Shown here: positions 42,241 through 51,660 of the stretch, one piece after another
How the letters are laid out: each line of letters starts with the position of its first letter
How positions within the stretch are numbered: position 1 is the stretch's first letter
Assembly: GCF_002899455.1 (NCBI RefSeq)
Contig: NZ_PPFB01000001.1
Coordinates: forward strand, 1,054,001-1,118,000
Direction of reading: 5' to 3'
DNA: 64,000 nt
Source of the DNA: Streptomyces sp. DH-12
GTDB taxonomy: Bacteria; Actinomycetota; Actinomycetes; Streptomycetales; Streptomycetaceae
Position numbers and translations under genes: made by a program
Notes under the pieces: model-generated
Seen by the model: the letters and a program-made list of their open reading frames with translations, nothing else
What the model was told of the DNA's origin: nothing
Databases searched by the model: none

Positions 42241-43017
42241 ATGGGACTTCTCGACGACAAGGTCGTCCTCGTCAACGGCGGCAGCCAGGGTGTGGGTGCC
42301 GCCGTCGCACGGGCCGCGGTGCGCGAGGGCGCGGTCGTGGCGGTCAGCGGCCGCCGCCCGGAACCGGGCGAGGCGCTGGTCGCCGAACTCGCCGGACAGG
42401 GCGGCAAGGCCATGTTCGTACGGGCCGACCTGGCCGACGCCGAACAGGCCAAGGACTCCGTCGCCCAGGTCGTGCGGGCGCACGGACGGATCGACTGCCT
42501 GGTCAACTCCGCCGGACTGACCTCGCGCGGCACGCTCCTGGACACCACGCCGGAGCTGTTCGACCAGCACGTCGCCATCAACCTCAAGGCGCCGTTCTTC
42601 GCCATGCAGGCGGCGGTCGCGGACATGGTGCGGCGTGCCGAGCCCGGCACGATCGTCAACATCATCACCTCGTCCGCGCACGGCGGGCAGCCGTTCCTCG
42701 CCCCCTACGTCGCCGCCAAGGCGGGCCTGATGGGCCTGACGCGCAACGCGGCGCACGCCCACCGGTGGGACCGGATCCGGATCAACGGCCTGAACATCGG
42801 CTGGACCGCGACCGAGGGCGAGGACGCCACGCAGCGCGCCTTCCACGGCGCCGGCGACGACTGGCGGGAGCGGGCCGCCGCGCGGCTGCCCCTGGGCAAG
42901 CTCGGCCAGCCGGACGAGATCGCCGACTTCGTGGTCCTGCTGCTGTCCGACCGGTCCGGGGTGGTCACCGGGTCCGTCATCGACTGGGACCAGAACGTCC
43001 TCGGCGGACTCGACTGA
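42241..43017 (+). CDS. SDR family oxidoreductase
   Basis: 258 aa from ATG 42241. Cofactor loop NGGSQGVG (residues 12-19; the usual first Thr is replaced by Asn), NSAG about residue 90, TSSAHGG catalytic Ser about 143, YVAAK about 155-159, and a C-terminal GSVIDWDQNVLGG. Fifty nt after the oxygenase gene and 71 nt before the next dehydrogenase. It probably oxidises a hydroxyl formed or exposed by its neighbours. Confidence 0.87.
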   Translation: MGLLDDKVVLVNGGSQGVGAAVARAAVREGAVVAVSGRRPEPGEALVAELAGQGGKAMFVRADLADAEQAKDSVAQVVRAHGRIDCLVNSAGLTSRGTLLDTTPELFDQHVAINLKAPFFAMQAAVADMVRRAEPGTIVNIITSSAHGGQPFLAPYVAAKAGLMGLTRNAAHAHRWDRIRINGLNIGWTATEGEDATQRAFHGAGDDWRERAAARLPLGKLGQPDEIADFVVLLLSDRSGVVTGSVIDWDQNVLGGLD

Positions 43018-43088
43018 CCCTCCCCCGGACCCGCCCGCACCGACCGGCCGCACCGACGGCACCACCCGCACCCAAGGAGCACCGCCCC

Positions 43089-44093
43089 ATGCGCATCGGA
43101 ATCCTCGGCCTCGGCCGCATCGGCGCCTTCCACGCCGAGACCCTGTCCGGGCTCGACGCCGTCGAGTCCCTCGTCGTCTCCGACCCGTTCGCGGACGCCG
43201 CGAAGGCCGCCGCGGAGCGCTTCGGCGCGCAGGTCGCGGACTCCCCCGAGGCGGTGCTCGCGGCCGGGGTGGACGGCGTGGTCGTCGCCGCCGCCACCGA
43301 CGCCCACCCGGGGCTGATCACGGCCTGCGTGGAGGCGGGCGTCCCCGTCTTCTGCGAGAAGCCCGTGGCCCGCACCATGGCCGAGGGCGTCGAGGTGCTG
43401 AAGGCCGTCGCGGGCCGGGACGTGCCGGTGCAGATCGGCTACAACCGCCGCTTCGACGCCGGTTTCGCCGCCGCCCGCGCCGCCGTCCGGGGCGGAGAGC
43501 TGGGCACGCTGCACACCGTGCGGTCGACCACGCTGGACCCGGCGCCGCCGCCGGCCGGGTACATCGCGGCGTCCGGGGGCATCTTCCGGGACTGCTCGGT
43601 GCACGACTTCGACATCATCCGCTGGGTGACCGGCCGCGAGGTGACCGAGGTGTACGCGGTCGGCGGCAACCGGGGCGCCGGCTACATCAAGGAGGCGGGC
43701 GACGCCGACACCACCGGGGCAATCCTCACCCTCGACGACGGCACCCTCGCGGTGGTCTCCAACAGCCGTCACAACGCCCGGGGTTACGACGTCCGCATGG
43801 AGATCCACGGCTTCACCGACTCCATCGCGGTGGGCCTGGAGGACAAGCTGCCGCTGCGCTCGGTGGAGCCGGGCGTGACCTTCCCGGCCGGTGTGCCGCA
43901 CGACTTCTTCATGGACCGCTTCACCGACGCCTACCGCGCCGAACTCGCCGCCTTCACCGAGGTCGTGGCGGGCGCCCGCCCGTCGCCGTGCACGATCGAG
44001 GACGCCCTCGAGGCCGGCTGGATCGCCGAGGCGTGCACACGGTCGCTGCACGAGCACCGTCCCGTCACCGTCGAGGAGGTGCGGCAGGCATGA
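43089..44093 (+). CDS. Gfo/Idh/MocA dehydrogenase, inositol 2-dehydrogenase-like
   Basis: 334 aa from ATG 43089 (AAGGAG 9 nt upstream). ILGLGRIGAFHA Rossmann loop, CEKPVA with catalytic Lys about residue 96, IGYNRRFD, and SVHDFDIIRW, the Asp/His pair of inositol 2-dehydrogenases. The family oxidises myo-inositol to scyllo-inosose (2-keto-myo-inositol) or related cyclitols. Third gene of the LacI-controlled operon. Compared with the copy at 44455 it is closer to Streptomyces IolG-type enzymes; which is the main IolG cannot be settled here. Confidence 0.85.
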   Translation: MRIGILGLGRIGAFHAETLSGLDAVESLVVSDPFADAAKAAAERFGAQVADSPEAVLAAGVDGVVVAAATDAHPGLITACVEAGVPVFCEKPVARTMAEGVEVLKAVAGRDVPVQIGYNRRFDAGFAAARAAVRGGELGTLHTVRSTTLDPAPPPAGYIAASGGIFRDCSVHDFDIIRWVTGREVTEVYAVGGNRGAGYIKEAGDADTTGAILTLDDGTLAVVSNSRHNARGYDVRMEIHGFTDSIAVGLEDKLPLRSVEPGVTFPAGVPHDFFMDRFTDAYRAELAAFTEVVAGARPSPCTIEDALEAGWIAEACTRSLHEHRPVTVEEVRQA

Positions 44094-44385
44094 GCGGGTC
44101 CGCTCCGCGGCCGTCGCGCACCGGGACACCGAGGGCCGCGCGGATCACCTAGCGCTCTCGTCGCCCCGGCTCGGGCGGGCGGCCGCCGCCTGGTCGCGGT
44201 GGCCGCCCGCGACCGCTCCCGCGCCGGGGCCTCGGCCGCCGCGCACGGCGTGGAGCGGCCCCGCGGCCCGTACGCCGAGCTGTTCGCCGGCCCCGCCGAA
44301 GGCGTTCGCCGGCCGGGCGCGCCGGCCGGGACCCGCGCCTCCCCGCTCGGCCACGCGGGCAGCACGGCCGCGGCGACCGCCGGGA
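44090..44385 (+). pseudogene. Decayed N-terminal fragment of a Gfo/Idh dehydrogenase gene
   Basis: ATG 44090 overlaps the previous stop and begins MSGSAPRPSRTGTPRAARIT before an in-frame TAG. In another frame, bases about 44190-44310 read RLVAVAARDRSRAGASAAAH then GVERPRGPYAELFAGP, which looks like the first Rossmann half of Gfo/Idh proteins (normally LVAVAARD..RA..FA..HG..R....YAELL.DP). At least one frameshift and loss of everything after about 100 codons are needed. It ends just before a strong terminator. Confidence 0.5.
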
Positions 44386-44397
44386 GGGGCAGCGGGA

Positions 44398-44449
44398 CGT
44401 GCCCGCGCGGGGCCGGCCGTACGGTCACGGCCGGCCCCGCGCGGGCACG
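44398..44449. terminator. Bidirectional terminator between two dehydrogenase genes
   Basis: A perfect 23-bp stem: 44398-44420 (CGTGCCCGCGCGGGG...) pairs with 44427-44449, loop 6 nt. It lies between convergent operons, 6 nt from the stop of the minus-strand gene. Confidence 0.88.
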
Positions 44450-44454
44450 CGCGT

Positions 44455-45474
44455 TCAGGCGTACAGCGGCGGCTTCTGTGCGAGGTCGACCTCCACCCGG
44501 ACGCCCTGCTCCAGCGCCCGGACGCCTGCTTCGCAGACGGCCGCGGCGGCGTAGCCGTCCCAGGTGCTCGGGCCGGTGACCTCGCCGCGGCGGGTGGCGT
44601 CGACCCAGGCCTGGACCTCGTCGTCGTAGGCCTGGGCGAAGCGGTCGGTCCAGTCCTGGGCGATGGCGCCGCCCCAGCGGCCGGCCATGTGGGTGACGAG
44701 CTGGTGGCCGTCGCCGATGCGGGCGGTGCCGCGTTCGCAGACCGCCTCGGCCTGCACCTGGTAGCCGAAGCCGCAGTTGACGAAGATCTCCACGTCGGAG
44801 AGCGCGCCCCCGTCGGTCTCCAGGACGACGAACTGCGGGTCGCGCAGTCCTTCGGGGGCGCCGGAGGAGGGTGCGGGGCGCAGCACCGTCACGGCGGTGA
44901 TCTCGTGGCCCAGCAGCCAGCGGGTGACGTCGACCTCGTGGGCGACGGAGTCGCTGATCAGCATGGAGCTGGTGAAGAAGGGCGGGCTGGCCACGTTGCG
45001 GTGCCGGTTGTGCAGCATCAGCGGCCGGCCCAGCTGTCCGCTGCCCAGCAAAGCCTTGAGGCGGACGTACTCGGTGTCGTAGCGGCGCATGAAGCCGACC
45101 TGCACCCGGCGGTGGCCGAGGGCGGTTTCGGCTTCCATCACGCGCAGCGCGGAGGCCGCGTCGGGGGTGAGCGGCTTCTCGCACAGCACCGGCAGGTCGT
45201 GCACGAACGCGGTGAGCAGCGCCGCCTCGTGGGCGGGCCCGGAGGAGGCGACGAGGACGGCGTCGACGTCCGCCGACGCCAACGCCTCGGCCGCGTCGGT
45301 GTGGGCGGTGCAGCCGTCGACGCCGGCCGCGACGGCCTCGGCCCGTTCCTCGTCGATGTCGACGACCGCGGCGACCCGCGCCCCGCTGATCACCCGGTCG
45401 ATCCGCCGCACGTGGTCGGCGCCCATGCGGCCGGTGCCGACGACCGCGATGCCGAGGGGCTCGCGCCGGTTCAT
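44455..45474 (-). CDS. iolG: Inositol 2-dehydrogenase
   Basis: 339 aa. [11 protein letters not shown]ossmann loop, CEKPLT catalytic Lys about residue 99, VGFMRRYD and [15 protein letters not shown] with the Asp/His catalytic pair, all typical of IolG, which oxidises myo-inositol at C2 with NAD. Second to last... it is the final gene of the minus-strand run importer-isomerase-dehydrogenase that diverges from iolC. The next upstream gene is 28 nt away. Symbol given on motif and context. Confidence 0.85.
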   Translation of the reverse strand: MNRREPLGIAVVGTGRMGADHVRRIDRVISGARVAAVVDIDEERAEAVAAGVDGCTAHTDAAEALASADVDAVLVASSGPAHEAALLTAFVHDLPVLCEKPLTPDAASALRVMEAETALGHRRVQVGFMRRYDTEYVRLKALLGSGQLGRPLMLHNRHRNVASPPFFTSSMLISDSVAHEVDVTRWLLGHEITAVTVLRPAPSSGAPEGLRDPQFVVLETDGGALSDVEIFVNCGFGYQVQAEAVCERGTARIGDGHQLVTHMAGRWGGAIAQDWTDRFAQAYDDEVQAWVDATRRGEVTGPSTWDGYAAAAVCEAGVRALEQGVRVEVDLAQKPPLYA

Positions 45475-45502
45475 GTGTCGCCTCCGGTCCGGGTGAGGGT
45501 GG

Positions 45503-46405
45503 TCAGGCGCCGCAGGAGCGGAGGAACTTGCGGGTGCGGACGGCGATGGGCAGCGGCTTGTCCGGCTCGCACGGGTACATGTCCTGCTCGACGATCGCGA
45601 ACAGGTCCACGCCCAGCTTCTGCGCGGCCGTGAGGACCGGACCCAGCTCCGGCACGCCGGCCGGCGGTTCGCACATCACCCCGCGCTGGACGGCGGGCCC
45701 GAAGGGGATCTCGTTCTTGACGACGTCGGCGAGGATCTCGGGGTCCACCTGCTTGAGGTGCAGGTAGCCGATGCGTTCGCCGTAGGTCTCGATCAGCTTG
45801 ACGCTGTCGCCGCCGCAGTAGGCGTAGTGACCGGTGTCGAGGCAGAGGCTGACCAGGCCGGAGTCGGTGGAGTCGAGGAAGCGCTCCACGTGCTCCTCGG
45901 TGTCGATGTGGGTGTCGGCGTGCGGGTGGACGACGATGTCCAGGCCGTACGTCTCCCTCACCTCGCGGCCGAGGCGTTCCATGCCCCGGGTGAGGTGGCC
46001 CCACTGCTCGGTGGTGAGCTCCGGCGGCTCCAGGATCTCGGCGGTCTTGTCGTCCCGCCAGAAGGACGGGATGACGACCAGGTGCTTCGCGTCCATCGCC
46101 CGGGTGAGCGCGGCGACGCGGCTGACCTGCTCCCAGGTGGCGTCCCACTCGGACGGGCCGCGGTGCAGCCCGCAGAAGATGGTGCCGGCGGAGACGCTGA
46201 GGCCGCGCCGCTGCACCTCGTCGGTGAGGCGGGCCGGGTCGGTCGGCAGGTAGCCGTAGGGGCCGAGTTCGATCCAGGAGTAGCCGGCCTCGGCGACCTC
46301 GTCGAGGAAGCGCTGCCAGGGCACCTGCTGCGGGTCGTCGGGGAACCAGACGCCCCAGGAGTCGGGGGCGGAACCGACCCGGATGCGGTCGAGCGCGACT
46401 GCCAT
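45503..46405 (-). CDS. TIM-barrel sugar-phosphate isomerase/epimerase, IolE/IolI type
   Basis: 300 aa. Starts near [15 protein letters not shown], then [33 protein letters not shown] and YLHLKQVD, the metal-binding pattern of AP-endonuclease-2-like TIM barrels. In inositol clusters this family provides 2-keto-myo-inositol dehydratase (IolE), inosose isomerase (IolI) or IolH. I cannot separate these by sight; since no other IolE candidate is in the window, dehydratase is favoured. It abuts the ABC ATPase gene (1 nt gap). Confidence 0.8.
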   Translation of the reverse strand: MAVALDRIRVGSAPDSWGVWFPDDPQQVPWQRFLDEVAEAGYSWIELGPYGYLPTDPARLTDEVQRRGLSVSAGTIFCGLHRGPSEWDATWEQVSRVAALTRAMDAKHLVVIPSFWRDDKTAEILEPPELTTEQWGHLTRGMERLGREVRETYGLDIVVHPHADTHIDTEEHVERFLDSTDSGLVSLCLDTGHYAYCGGDSVKLIETYGERIGYLHLKQVDPEILADVVKNEIPFGPAVQRGVMCEPPAGVPELGPVLTAAQKLGVDLFAIVEQDMYPCEPDKPLPIAVRTRKFLRSCGA

Positions 46406-46406
46406 G

Positions 46407-47318
46407 TCAGGACGTCCCTTCCGGGGTTGCGGCCGTGGGTGCGCGGAGGTCGCCGTTTTCGGGGAGCCCCTCCGTGTCGACGCCGCGGACCTGCGCGAGC
46501 TCGTGCTTGAGCGCGGCCAGTTCCGCGCCGCCCGCCATGTGGTTGGTCAGCTCCTCGAGGCTGACCTCGCTGCGGTCGGCGCTGAGCTCCAGGGTGCCCA
46601 GGCGCAGCACGTTGAAGTGGTCGCCGACCATGTAGGCGTGGTGCGGGTTGTGGGTGATGAAGATGACGCCGAGGCCTCGGTCGCGGGCCAGGGCGATGTA
46701 CTTCAGGACGACGCCGGACTGCTTGACGCCGAGGGCGGCGGTGGGCTCGTCGAGGATGAGGACGCGGGCGCCGAAGTAGACGGCGCGGGCGATCGCCACG
46801 CACTGGCGCTGGCCGCCGGAGAGCGTGCCGATGGGCTGCTCCAGGTCGTCCAGGACGATGCCCATGTTGCGCAGTTCCTCGTCGGCGGTCCGCTTCATGC
46901 GGTCGATGTCGAGGCGGCGCAGCGGCCAGGGGCCCTTGGTCATCTCGGAGCCGAGGAAGAAGTTGCGCCACACCGGCATCAGCGGGACGACGGCGAGGTC
47001 CTGGTAGACGGTGGCGATGCCCCGGTCGAGGGCCTCGCGCGGGGTGGAGAACCGGACCGGTTCGCCGTCGACGAGGAACTCGCCCTCGGTGTGCTGGTGC
47101 AGCCCCGAGACGATCTTGATGAGGGTGGACTTGCCGGCGCCGTTGTCGCCGAGGACGCAGGTCACCTTGGCCGGGTGGACGGTCAGGTCGACGCCGTGCA
47201 GGGCGCGGATGTTGCCGTAGGACTTGCCTGCGGCGCGGAGCTCGACCAGGGGGCGGTCCTCGCCGGCCGGGGTGTCCGTGCGGACGGCACCGTCGGTGCC
47301 GGTCGTCTTGTCGGTCAT
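46407..47318 (-). CDS. Ribose-type ABC sugar importer ATPase
   Basis: 303 aa from ATG 47318 with GGAGGTGA 8 nt upstream; the upstream frame is antisense/antiphase of the permease. One ATPase domain only: Walker [10 protein letters not shown] (about 57), signature LSGGQRQ, Walker [13 protein letters not shown]. RbsA-like proteins usually carry two such domains, so this is the half-size (FrcA-like) form. A basic/acidic C-terminal tail follows. It energises the importer with the next permease and binding protein; inositol is the likely cargo. Confidence 0.88.
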   Translation of the reverse strand: MTDKTTGTDGAVRTDTPAGEDRPLVELRAAGKSYGNIRALHGVDLTVHPAKVTCVLGDNGAGKSTLIKIVSGLHQHTEGEFLVDGEPVRFSTPREALDRGIATVYQDLAVVPLMPVWRNFFLGSEMTKGPWPLRRLDIDRMKRTADEELRNMGIVLDDLEQPIGTLSGGQRQCVAIARAVYFGARVLILDEPTAALGVKQSGVVLKYIALARDRGLGVIFITHNPHHAYMVGDHFNVLRLGTLELSADRSEVSLEELTNHMAGGAELAALKHELAQVRGVDTEGLPENGDLRAPTAATPEGTS

Positions 47319-47323
47319 TGCGG

Positions 47324-48403
47324 TCACCTCCGGGTCGCCGTGCGCTGGACCCACAGATTGATGAGGACGGCGCCGAGCAGCATCACGCCGAGGAAGGCCT
47401 TGAACCAGTCGGGGTTCCAGCCGGCGTAGACGATGCCCTGCTGCACCATGCCGAACATGAAGGCCCCGAAGACCGGTCCGATCGCCGAGCCGTAGCCGCC
47501 GGTCAGCAGGCAGCCGCCGATGACCGCCGCGGCGATGTAGATGAGCTCCTGGCCCACGCCCTCGCCGGACTGCACGGTGTTGAAGGAGAACAGGTTGTGC
47601 ATGCCGACGAACCAGGCGCCGAAGCCGACCAGCATGAACAGGGAGATCTTGGTGAAGGTGACGGGGACGCCGACCGCGCGGGCGCTGTCCTTGTTGCCGC
47701 CGACCGCGAAGATCCAGTTGCCGTACTTGGTGCGCAGCAGGACCCAGGTGGCGAGCGCGGCGAAGACGAGCCACCAGACGACGGTGATCTTCACCTGGAC
47801 GCCGCCGACCTCGAAGCTGGAGGCGAAGAGCGCCTTGGCCTGGTCGAAGCCGTCCATGTCGCTGATGCTGTCGGTGGCGACGTTGCCGGTGACGAGCTTG
47901 GTCACCGCGAGGTTCACGCCCTGGAGGATCAGGAAGGTGCCGAGGGTGACCAGGAAGCTCGGCAGCCCGGTCTTCACCAGCATCCAGCCGTTGAAGAAGC
48001 CGACCGCGAGGGACACCACGAGGGCGACGATCACTCCCGCCCACACGTTCAGGGTGAGCTGGTAGCTCAGCATGCTCGCGGTGAGCGCGGAGGTGACGAC
48101 GGCGACGCCGGCCGAGAGGTCGAACTCGCCGCCGATCATCAGCAGCGCCACGGGCAGCGCCATGATCCCGATGGTCGACGACTGGTACAGGATGTTCGCC
48201 ATCGAGCTGCCGTCGCGCACCGGCGGGGCGGCGAACAGGAAGAACACCAGGACGGCGACCGCGCCGAGGAACACGCCGACCTCGGGCCGGGCGAGCAGCC
48301 GCAGCGCCAGCGGGCGCCGCGCGGTGCGGCCGTCCTTCTGCTGCTCGGGGCCGGGGGCCGGCGGCGCGGTCGCCGCCGGCTCAGCCTGTTGGGCCATGCT
48401 CAT
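47324..48403 (-). CDS. Ribose-type ABC sugar importer permease
   Basis: 359 aa from ATG 48403, overlapping the binding-protein stop by 1 nt. About ten helices; the RbsC-like segments [25 protein letters not shown] and [14 protein letters not shown] are clear. It forms a homodimeric channel. A Pro/Ala-rich N-terminus of about 30 aa is cytosolic. Gene order binding protein, permease, ATPase, isomerase, iolG on one strand points to cyclitol uptake and first oxidation. Confidence 0.9.
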   Translation of the reverse strand: MSMAQQAEPAATAPPAPGPEQQKDGRTARRPLALRLLARPEVGVFLGAVAVLVFFLFAAPPVRDGSSMANILYQSSTIGIMALPVALLMIGGEFDLSAGVAVVTSALTASMLSYQLTLNVWAGVIVALVVSLAVGFFNGWMLVKTGLPSFLVTLGTFLILQGVNLAVTKLVTGNVATDSISDMDGFDQAKALFASSFEVGGVQVKITVVWWLVFAALATWVLLRTKYGNWIFAVGGNKDSARAVGVPVTFTKISLFMLVGFGAWFVGMHNLFSFNTVQSGEGVGQELIYIAAAVIGGCLLTGGYGSAIGPVFGAFMFGMVQQGIVYAGWNPDWFKAFLGVMLLGAVLINLWVQRTATRR

Positions 48404-49422
48404 CACCGGGTGCCCTTCGCGGCGAACTGGGAGACCGCCTCGACGTTGGACTTGTCGACGAACGCCGGACCCGTCAGGACGGGCTGCTCGCCGCCGCCGC
48501 TGTAGTTGCCGTTGTTCTTGTAGAGCCACAGGCCGTCGACGGCGAGGTAGCCCTGGAGATAGGGCTGCTGGTCCACCGCGAACTGGATGTCGCCGTCCTG
48601 GATGGCGCCGGTCAGCTCCTTGTTCAGGTCGAAGGTGGCGACCTTGGCCTTGCTGCCGGCCTCCTCGACGGACTGCACCGCGGTGGGCGCGAAGGGCGCG
48701 CCGAGGGTGACGACGTAGTCGATGGAGGTGTCCTGCTTCAGCTTGGCGGTGATGGTCGACTTCACCGACGGCATGTCGGTGCCGTTGACGTTGAGGACCT
48801 GCGTCTTGCCCTCGAAGGTCTTCTCCAGGCCGGCGCAGCGCTGGGTGAGACCGATGTTGCCCTGCTCCTGGACGACGCAGACCGCGTTCTTCGCGCCGAC
48901 CTCGTTGAGCTTCTTGCCGAACGCCTCGCCCGCGACGGTCTCGTCCTGCCCGAAGAACTCCAGCAGCCCGAGGTCCTTCCAGTCGCTCAGTCCGGAGTTC
49001 AGGCCGACGACCGGGATGCCGGCCGCCTCGGCCTTGGCTATGACGCCCTTGAGCGCGTCCGGCTTGGCCAGGGTGACCGCGATGCCGTCGACCTTCTGGT
49101 CGATGGCGTTCTGCACCAGGTTGGCCTGGTTGCCCGCGTTCGGGTCGGCCGAGTAGATGAGCTTGACGTTGTCCTTGTCGGCGGCGGCCTGCGCACCCTT
49201 GCGGACGATGTCCCAGAAGGTGTCACCGGGGGCCTGGTGGGTGACCAGGGCGACCGTCATCCGAGGCGTCGAGGCCTTGCCGGCCGAGGCGTCCGCTCCG
49301 CCTTCCTCGGCCTTCTTGCCGCCGGAACCGCTGGAACAGCCGGCGAGGGTCAGGGCGGCTGCCGCCGCGGCCGCGACGAAGGGTGCGACTCTGCGGGAGC
49401 GGGGGTGGGAAGAGCGGTCCAT
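48403..49422 (-). CDS. Periplasmic-type sugar-binding lipoprotein
   Basis: 339 aa. Basic N-terminus with RSRR, hydrophobic core and lipobox LAGC (Cys29), Ser/Gly-rich tether, then a ribose-binding-protein-like domain starting MTVALVTHQAPGDTFWDIV; SADPNAGNQANLVQNAID and FGQDETVAG line the usual sugar cleft. First gene of the minus operon; divergent from iolC across 319 bp holding IolR-like sites. The likely ligand is myo-inositol or another cyclitol. Confidence 0.88.
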   Translation of the reverse strand: MDRSSHPRSRRVAPFVAAAAAAALTLAGCSSGSGGKKAEEGGADASAGKASTPRMTVALVTHQAPGDTFWDIVRKGAQAAADKDNVKLIYSADPNAGNQANLVQNAIDQKVDGIAVTLAKPDALKGVIAKAEAAGIPVVGLNSGLSDWKDLGLLEFFGQDETVAGEAFGKKLNEVGAKNAVCVVQEQGNIGLTQRCAGLEKTFEGKTQVLNVNGTDMPSVKSTITAKLKQDTSIDYVVTLGAPFAPTAVQSVEEAGSKAKVATFDLNKELTGAIQDGDIQFAVDQQPYLQGYLAVDGLWLYKNNGNYSGGGEQPVLTGPAFVDKSNVEAVSQFAAKGTR

Positions 49423-49565
49423 CAGTCCTGCACCTCACTGTGCTTCACGGGGGAAAGGGCGAGGAGTCCGAGAGTCCGGTGCCCGGAACCTCGGGAGTCC
49501 GGGGGTGTGTGCCATCACACACGGCGGTTCTGCTGGGACGCGATCCAATCCCCGAAACCGCCTGC

Positions 49566-49586
49566 TGTCAATACTTTGTTAAGACA
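49566..49586. promoter_or_regulatory. Candidate GntR (IolR) operator in the iol divergent region
   Basis: A TGTC...GACA dyad spans 49566-49586 (TGTCAATACTTTGTTAAGACA would exceed the core; the core is TGTTAAGACA at 49577-49586). Its reverse, TGTCTTAACA, fits the KGWCHTRACA consensus I recall for the GntR-type IolR of Corynebacterium glutamicum. A TGTAAGTACA dyad lies nearby at 49609-49618. It sits midway between the binding-protein gene and iolC. Confidence 0.55.
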
Positions 49587-49741
49587 TCATTTCACGCGCT
49601 CGTCCGAATGTAAGTACAAACTATTGACACCGCCGCCCCTCGAGACCTACACCTGGGAGGCGGCAGGTCCCCGGAAACGCGTCCCGCCGTGGCAGGGCGT
49701 CCTGGCACCCGCATCCCCAGCAGCTCGAGGAGCGTCGCTCA

Positions 49742-50734
49742 ATGGCCGACACACCACAGTATTTCGACCTGGTCACCATGGGTCGCATCGGGGTCGATCT
49801 TTATCCCCTGCAGACCGGGGTGCCGCTGTCACAGGTGGAGACGTTCGGGAAGTTCCTGGGCGGCTCGGCCGCCAACGTCGCGGTCGCCGCGGCACGGCTC
49901 GGCCGCTCCACCGCGGTGATCACCCGCACCGGGGACGACCCCTTCGGCGCCTATCTGCACGAGGCGCTGAAGGACTTCGGCGTGGACGACCGCTGGGTGA
50001 CGCCGGTGGCCGCCTACCCGACCCCCGTCACCTTCTGCGAGATCTTCCCGCCGGACGACTTCCCCCTCTACTTCTACCGCCGCCCCAAGGCCCCCGACCT
50101 GGAGATCCACCCGCACGAGCTGGACCTGCCCGCGATCCGCGCGGCCGGCATCTTCTGGATCACCGGCACCGGTCTGAGCGAGGAGCCCAGCCGCACCGCC
50201 ACCCTCCACGCCCTCCGGGCGCGGGCCAAGGCCGGCACCACCGTCTTCGACCTGGACTGGCGTCCCATGTTCTGGCGGGACCCGGACCAGGCCCGTCCGT
50301 ACTACCGCGAGGCGCTGCGCCACGCCACGGTCGCGGTGGGCAACCTCGACGAGTGCGAGGTCGCCACCGGGGTGCGCGAGCCCGAGGCGTGCGCCGAGGC
50401 GCTGCTGGCGGCCGGCGTGGAGCTGGCCGTGGTCAAACAGGGACCGCGGGGCGTGCTGGCCGTGCACCGGGACGGCACGCGGGCCGAGGTGGAGCCGGTG
50501 CCGGTCGAGGTGGTCAACGGCCTCGGCGCCGGCGACGCCTTCGGCGGCTCGCTCTGCCACGGTCTGCTCTCCGGCTGGGACCTGGAGCGGACCATGCGCC
50601 ACGCCAACGCGGCCGGCGCCCTCGTCGCCTCGCGCCTCGCCTGCTCGTCCGCCATGCCGACCGGGCCGGAGGTCGCGGACCTCCTCGCGCGGGCCGTGGA
50701 GCCGGACGCGGCGGGCCGCCCGAGCCAGTCCTGA
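49742..50734 (+). CDS. iolC: 5-dehydro-2-deoxygluconokinase
   Basis: 330 aa from ATG 49742, AGGAG 9 nt upstream. PfkB/ribokinase fold: GGSAANVAVAAARLG about residues 41-55, VFDLDWRPMFW, GNLDECEVATGV and the ATP/anion-hole motif GLGAGDAFGG with the catalytic Asp about residue 263. It phosphorylates 5-dehydro-2-deoxy-D-gluconate, the fifth step of the inositol pathway. First of the iolC-aldolase-iolB-iolD run. Confidence 0.92.
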   Translation: MADTPQYFDLVTMGRIGVDLYPLQTGVPLSQVETFGKFLGGSAANVAVAAARLGRSTAVITRTGDDPFGAYLHEALKDFGVDDRWVTPVAAYPTPVTFCEIFPPDDFPLYFYRRPKAPDLEIHPHELDLPAIRAAGIFWITGTGLSEEPSRTATLHALRARAKAGTTVFDLDWRPMFWRDPDQARPYYREALRHATVAVGNLDECEVATGVREPEACAEALLAAGVELAVVKQGPRGVLAVHRDGTRAEVEPVPVEVVNGLGAGDAFGGSLCHGLLSGWDLERTMRHANAAGALVASRLACSSAMPTGPEVADLLARAVEPDAAGRPSQS

Positions 50735-50747
50735 ACGGAGCCCTTCC

Positions 50748-51623
50748 TTGAACCTCAGCATCCCCGACCTCACCACGGTCCGTGCCCGGCATCCCGAGGC
50801 CGTCGCCGAGGCGGCCGCCCGCCGGGCCCGCCGTCCGCTGATCGGCGACAGCGGACGGCTGATGATCGTGGCCGCCGACCACCCCGCCCGGGGCGCGCTC
50901 GGCATAGGCGACCGGCGCCTGGCCATGGCCGACCGGGCCGACCTGCTGGAACGCCTGCGCGTCGCGCTGTCCCGGCCGGGCGTGGACGGGGTGCTGGCCA
51001 CCGCCGACATCCTGGAGGACCTGCTGCTGCTCGGCGCGCTGGAGAACAAGGTCGTCATGGGGTCGATGAACCGCGGCGGCCTCGCCGGGGCGTCCTTCGA
51101 GATGGACGACCGCTTCACCGGGCACCGCGCCGAGGACATCGCCCGGCTCGGCTTCGACGCGGGCAAGCTGCTGGTGCGGATCGACTACGACGACCCCGGC
51201 TCGCTCGCCACCCTGGAGTCCTCCGCCCGTGCCGTCGACGCGATGGCCGCACACCGGCTGCCGGTGTTCGTGGAGCCGTTCATCTCCCGCCGGGTGGACG
51301 GACGCGTCCGCAACGACCTGTCCGCCGAGGCCGTGACCCGGTCCATCGCCATCGCCTCCGGACTGGGCGGCACCTCCGCCTACACCTGGCTGAAGCTGCC
51401 GGTCACCGAGAACGTGGACGACATGGCGGAGGTGCTGCGCACCTCGACGCTGCCGGTGGTGCTGCTCGGCGGCGAGGTCGGCGACCAGGAGGCGGCCTAC
51501 GAGCGGTGGGGCAAGGCGCTGCGGCTGCCCACCGTGCAGGGCATGGTCGTCGGCCGCTCCCTGCTCTACCCGGCCGAGGGCAGCGTGGAGACGGCGGTGG
51601 ACACCGCCGTCGGCCTGTTGTGA
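50748..51623 (+). CDS. Cgl0159-family (beta/alpha)8 protein, candidate inositol-pathway aldolase
   Basis: 291 aa from a TTG start at 50748 (GGAG 8 nt upstream). TIM-barrel-like alternation: MIVAADHPARGAL, VDGVLATADIL, KVVMGSMNRGG, LLVRIDYDDP, PVFVEPFIS, AYTWLKLPV, PVVLLGGEVGD, VVGRSLLYP. It resembles class-I aldolases such as deoxyribose-phosphate or Lac-type aldolases, with Lys in TWLKLPV as a Schiff-base candidate. Its place between iolC and iolB suggests that it cleaves 2-deoxy-5-keto-gluconate 6-phosphate, the IolJ step; inferred only. Confidence 0.75.
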   Translation: MNLSIPDLTTVRARHPEAVAEAAARRARRPLIGDSGRLMIVAADHPARGALGIGDRRLAMADRADLLERLRVALSRPGVDGVLATADILEDLLLLGALENKVVMGSMNRGGLAGASFEMDDRFTGHRAEDIARLGFDAGKLLVRIDYDDPGSLATLESSARAVDAMAAHRLPVFVEPFISRRVDGRVRNDLSAEAVTRSIAIASGLGGTSAYTWLKLPVTENVDDMAEVLRTSTLPVVLLGGEVGDQEAAYERWGKALRLPTVQGMVVGRSLLYPAEGSVETAVDTAVGLL

Positions 51624-51660
51624 CAAGCCCGTACGACGACGTACGCAGACGGAGGCACCC

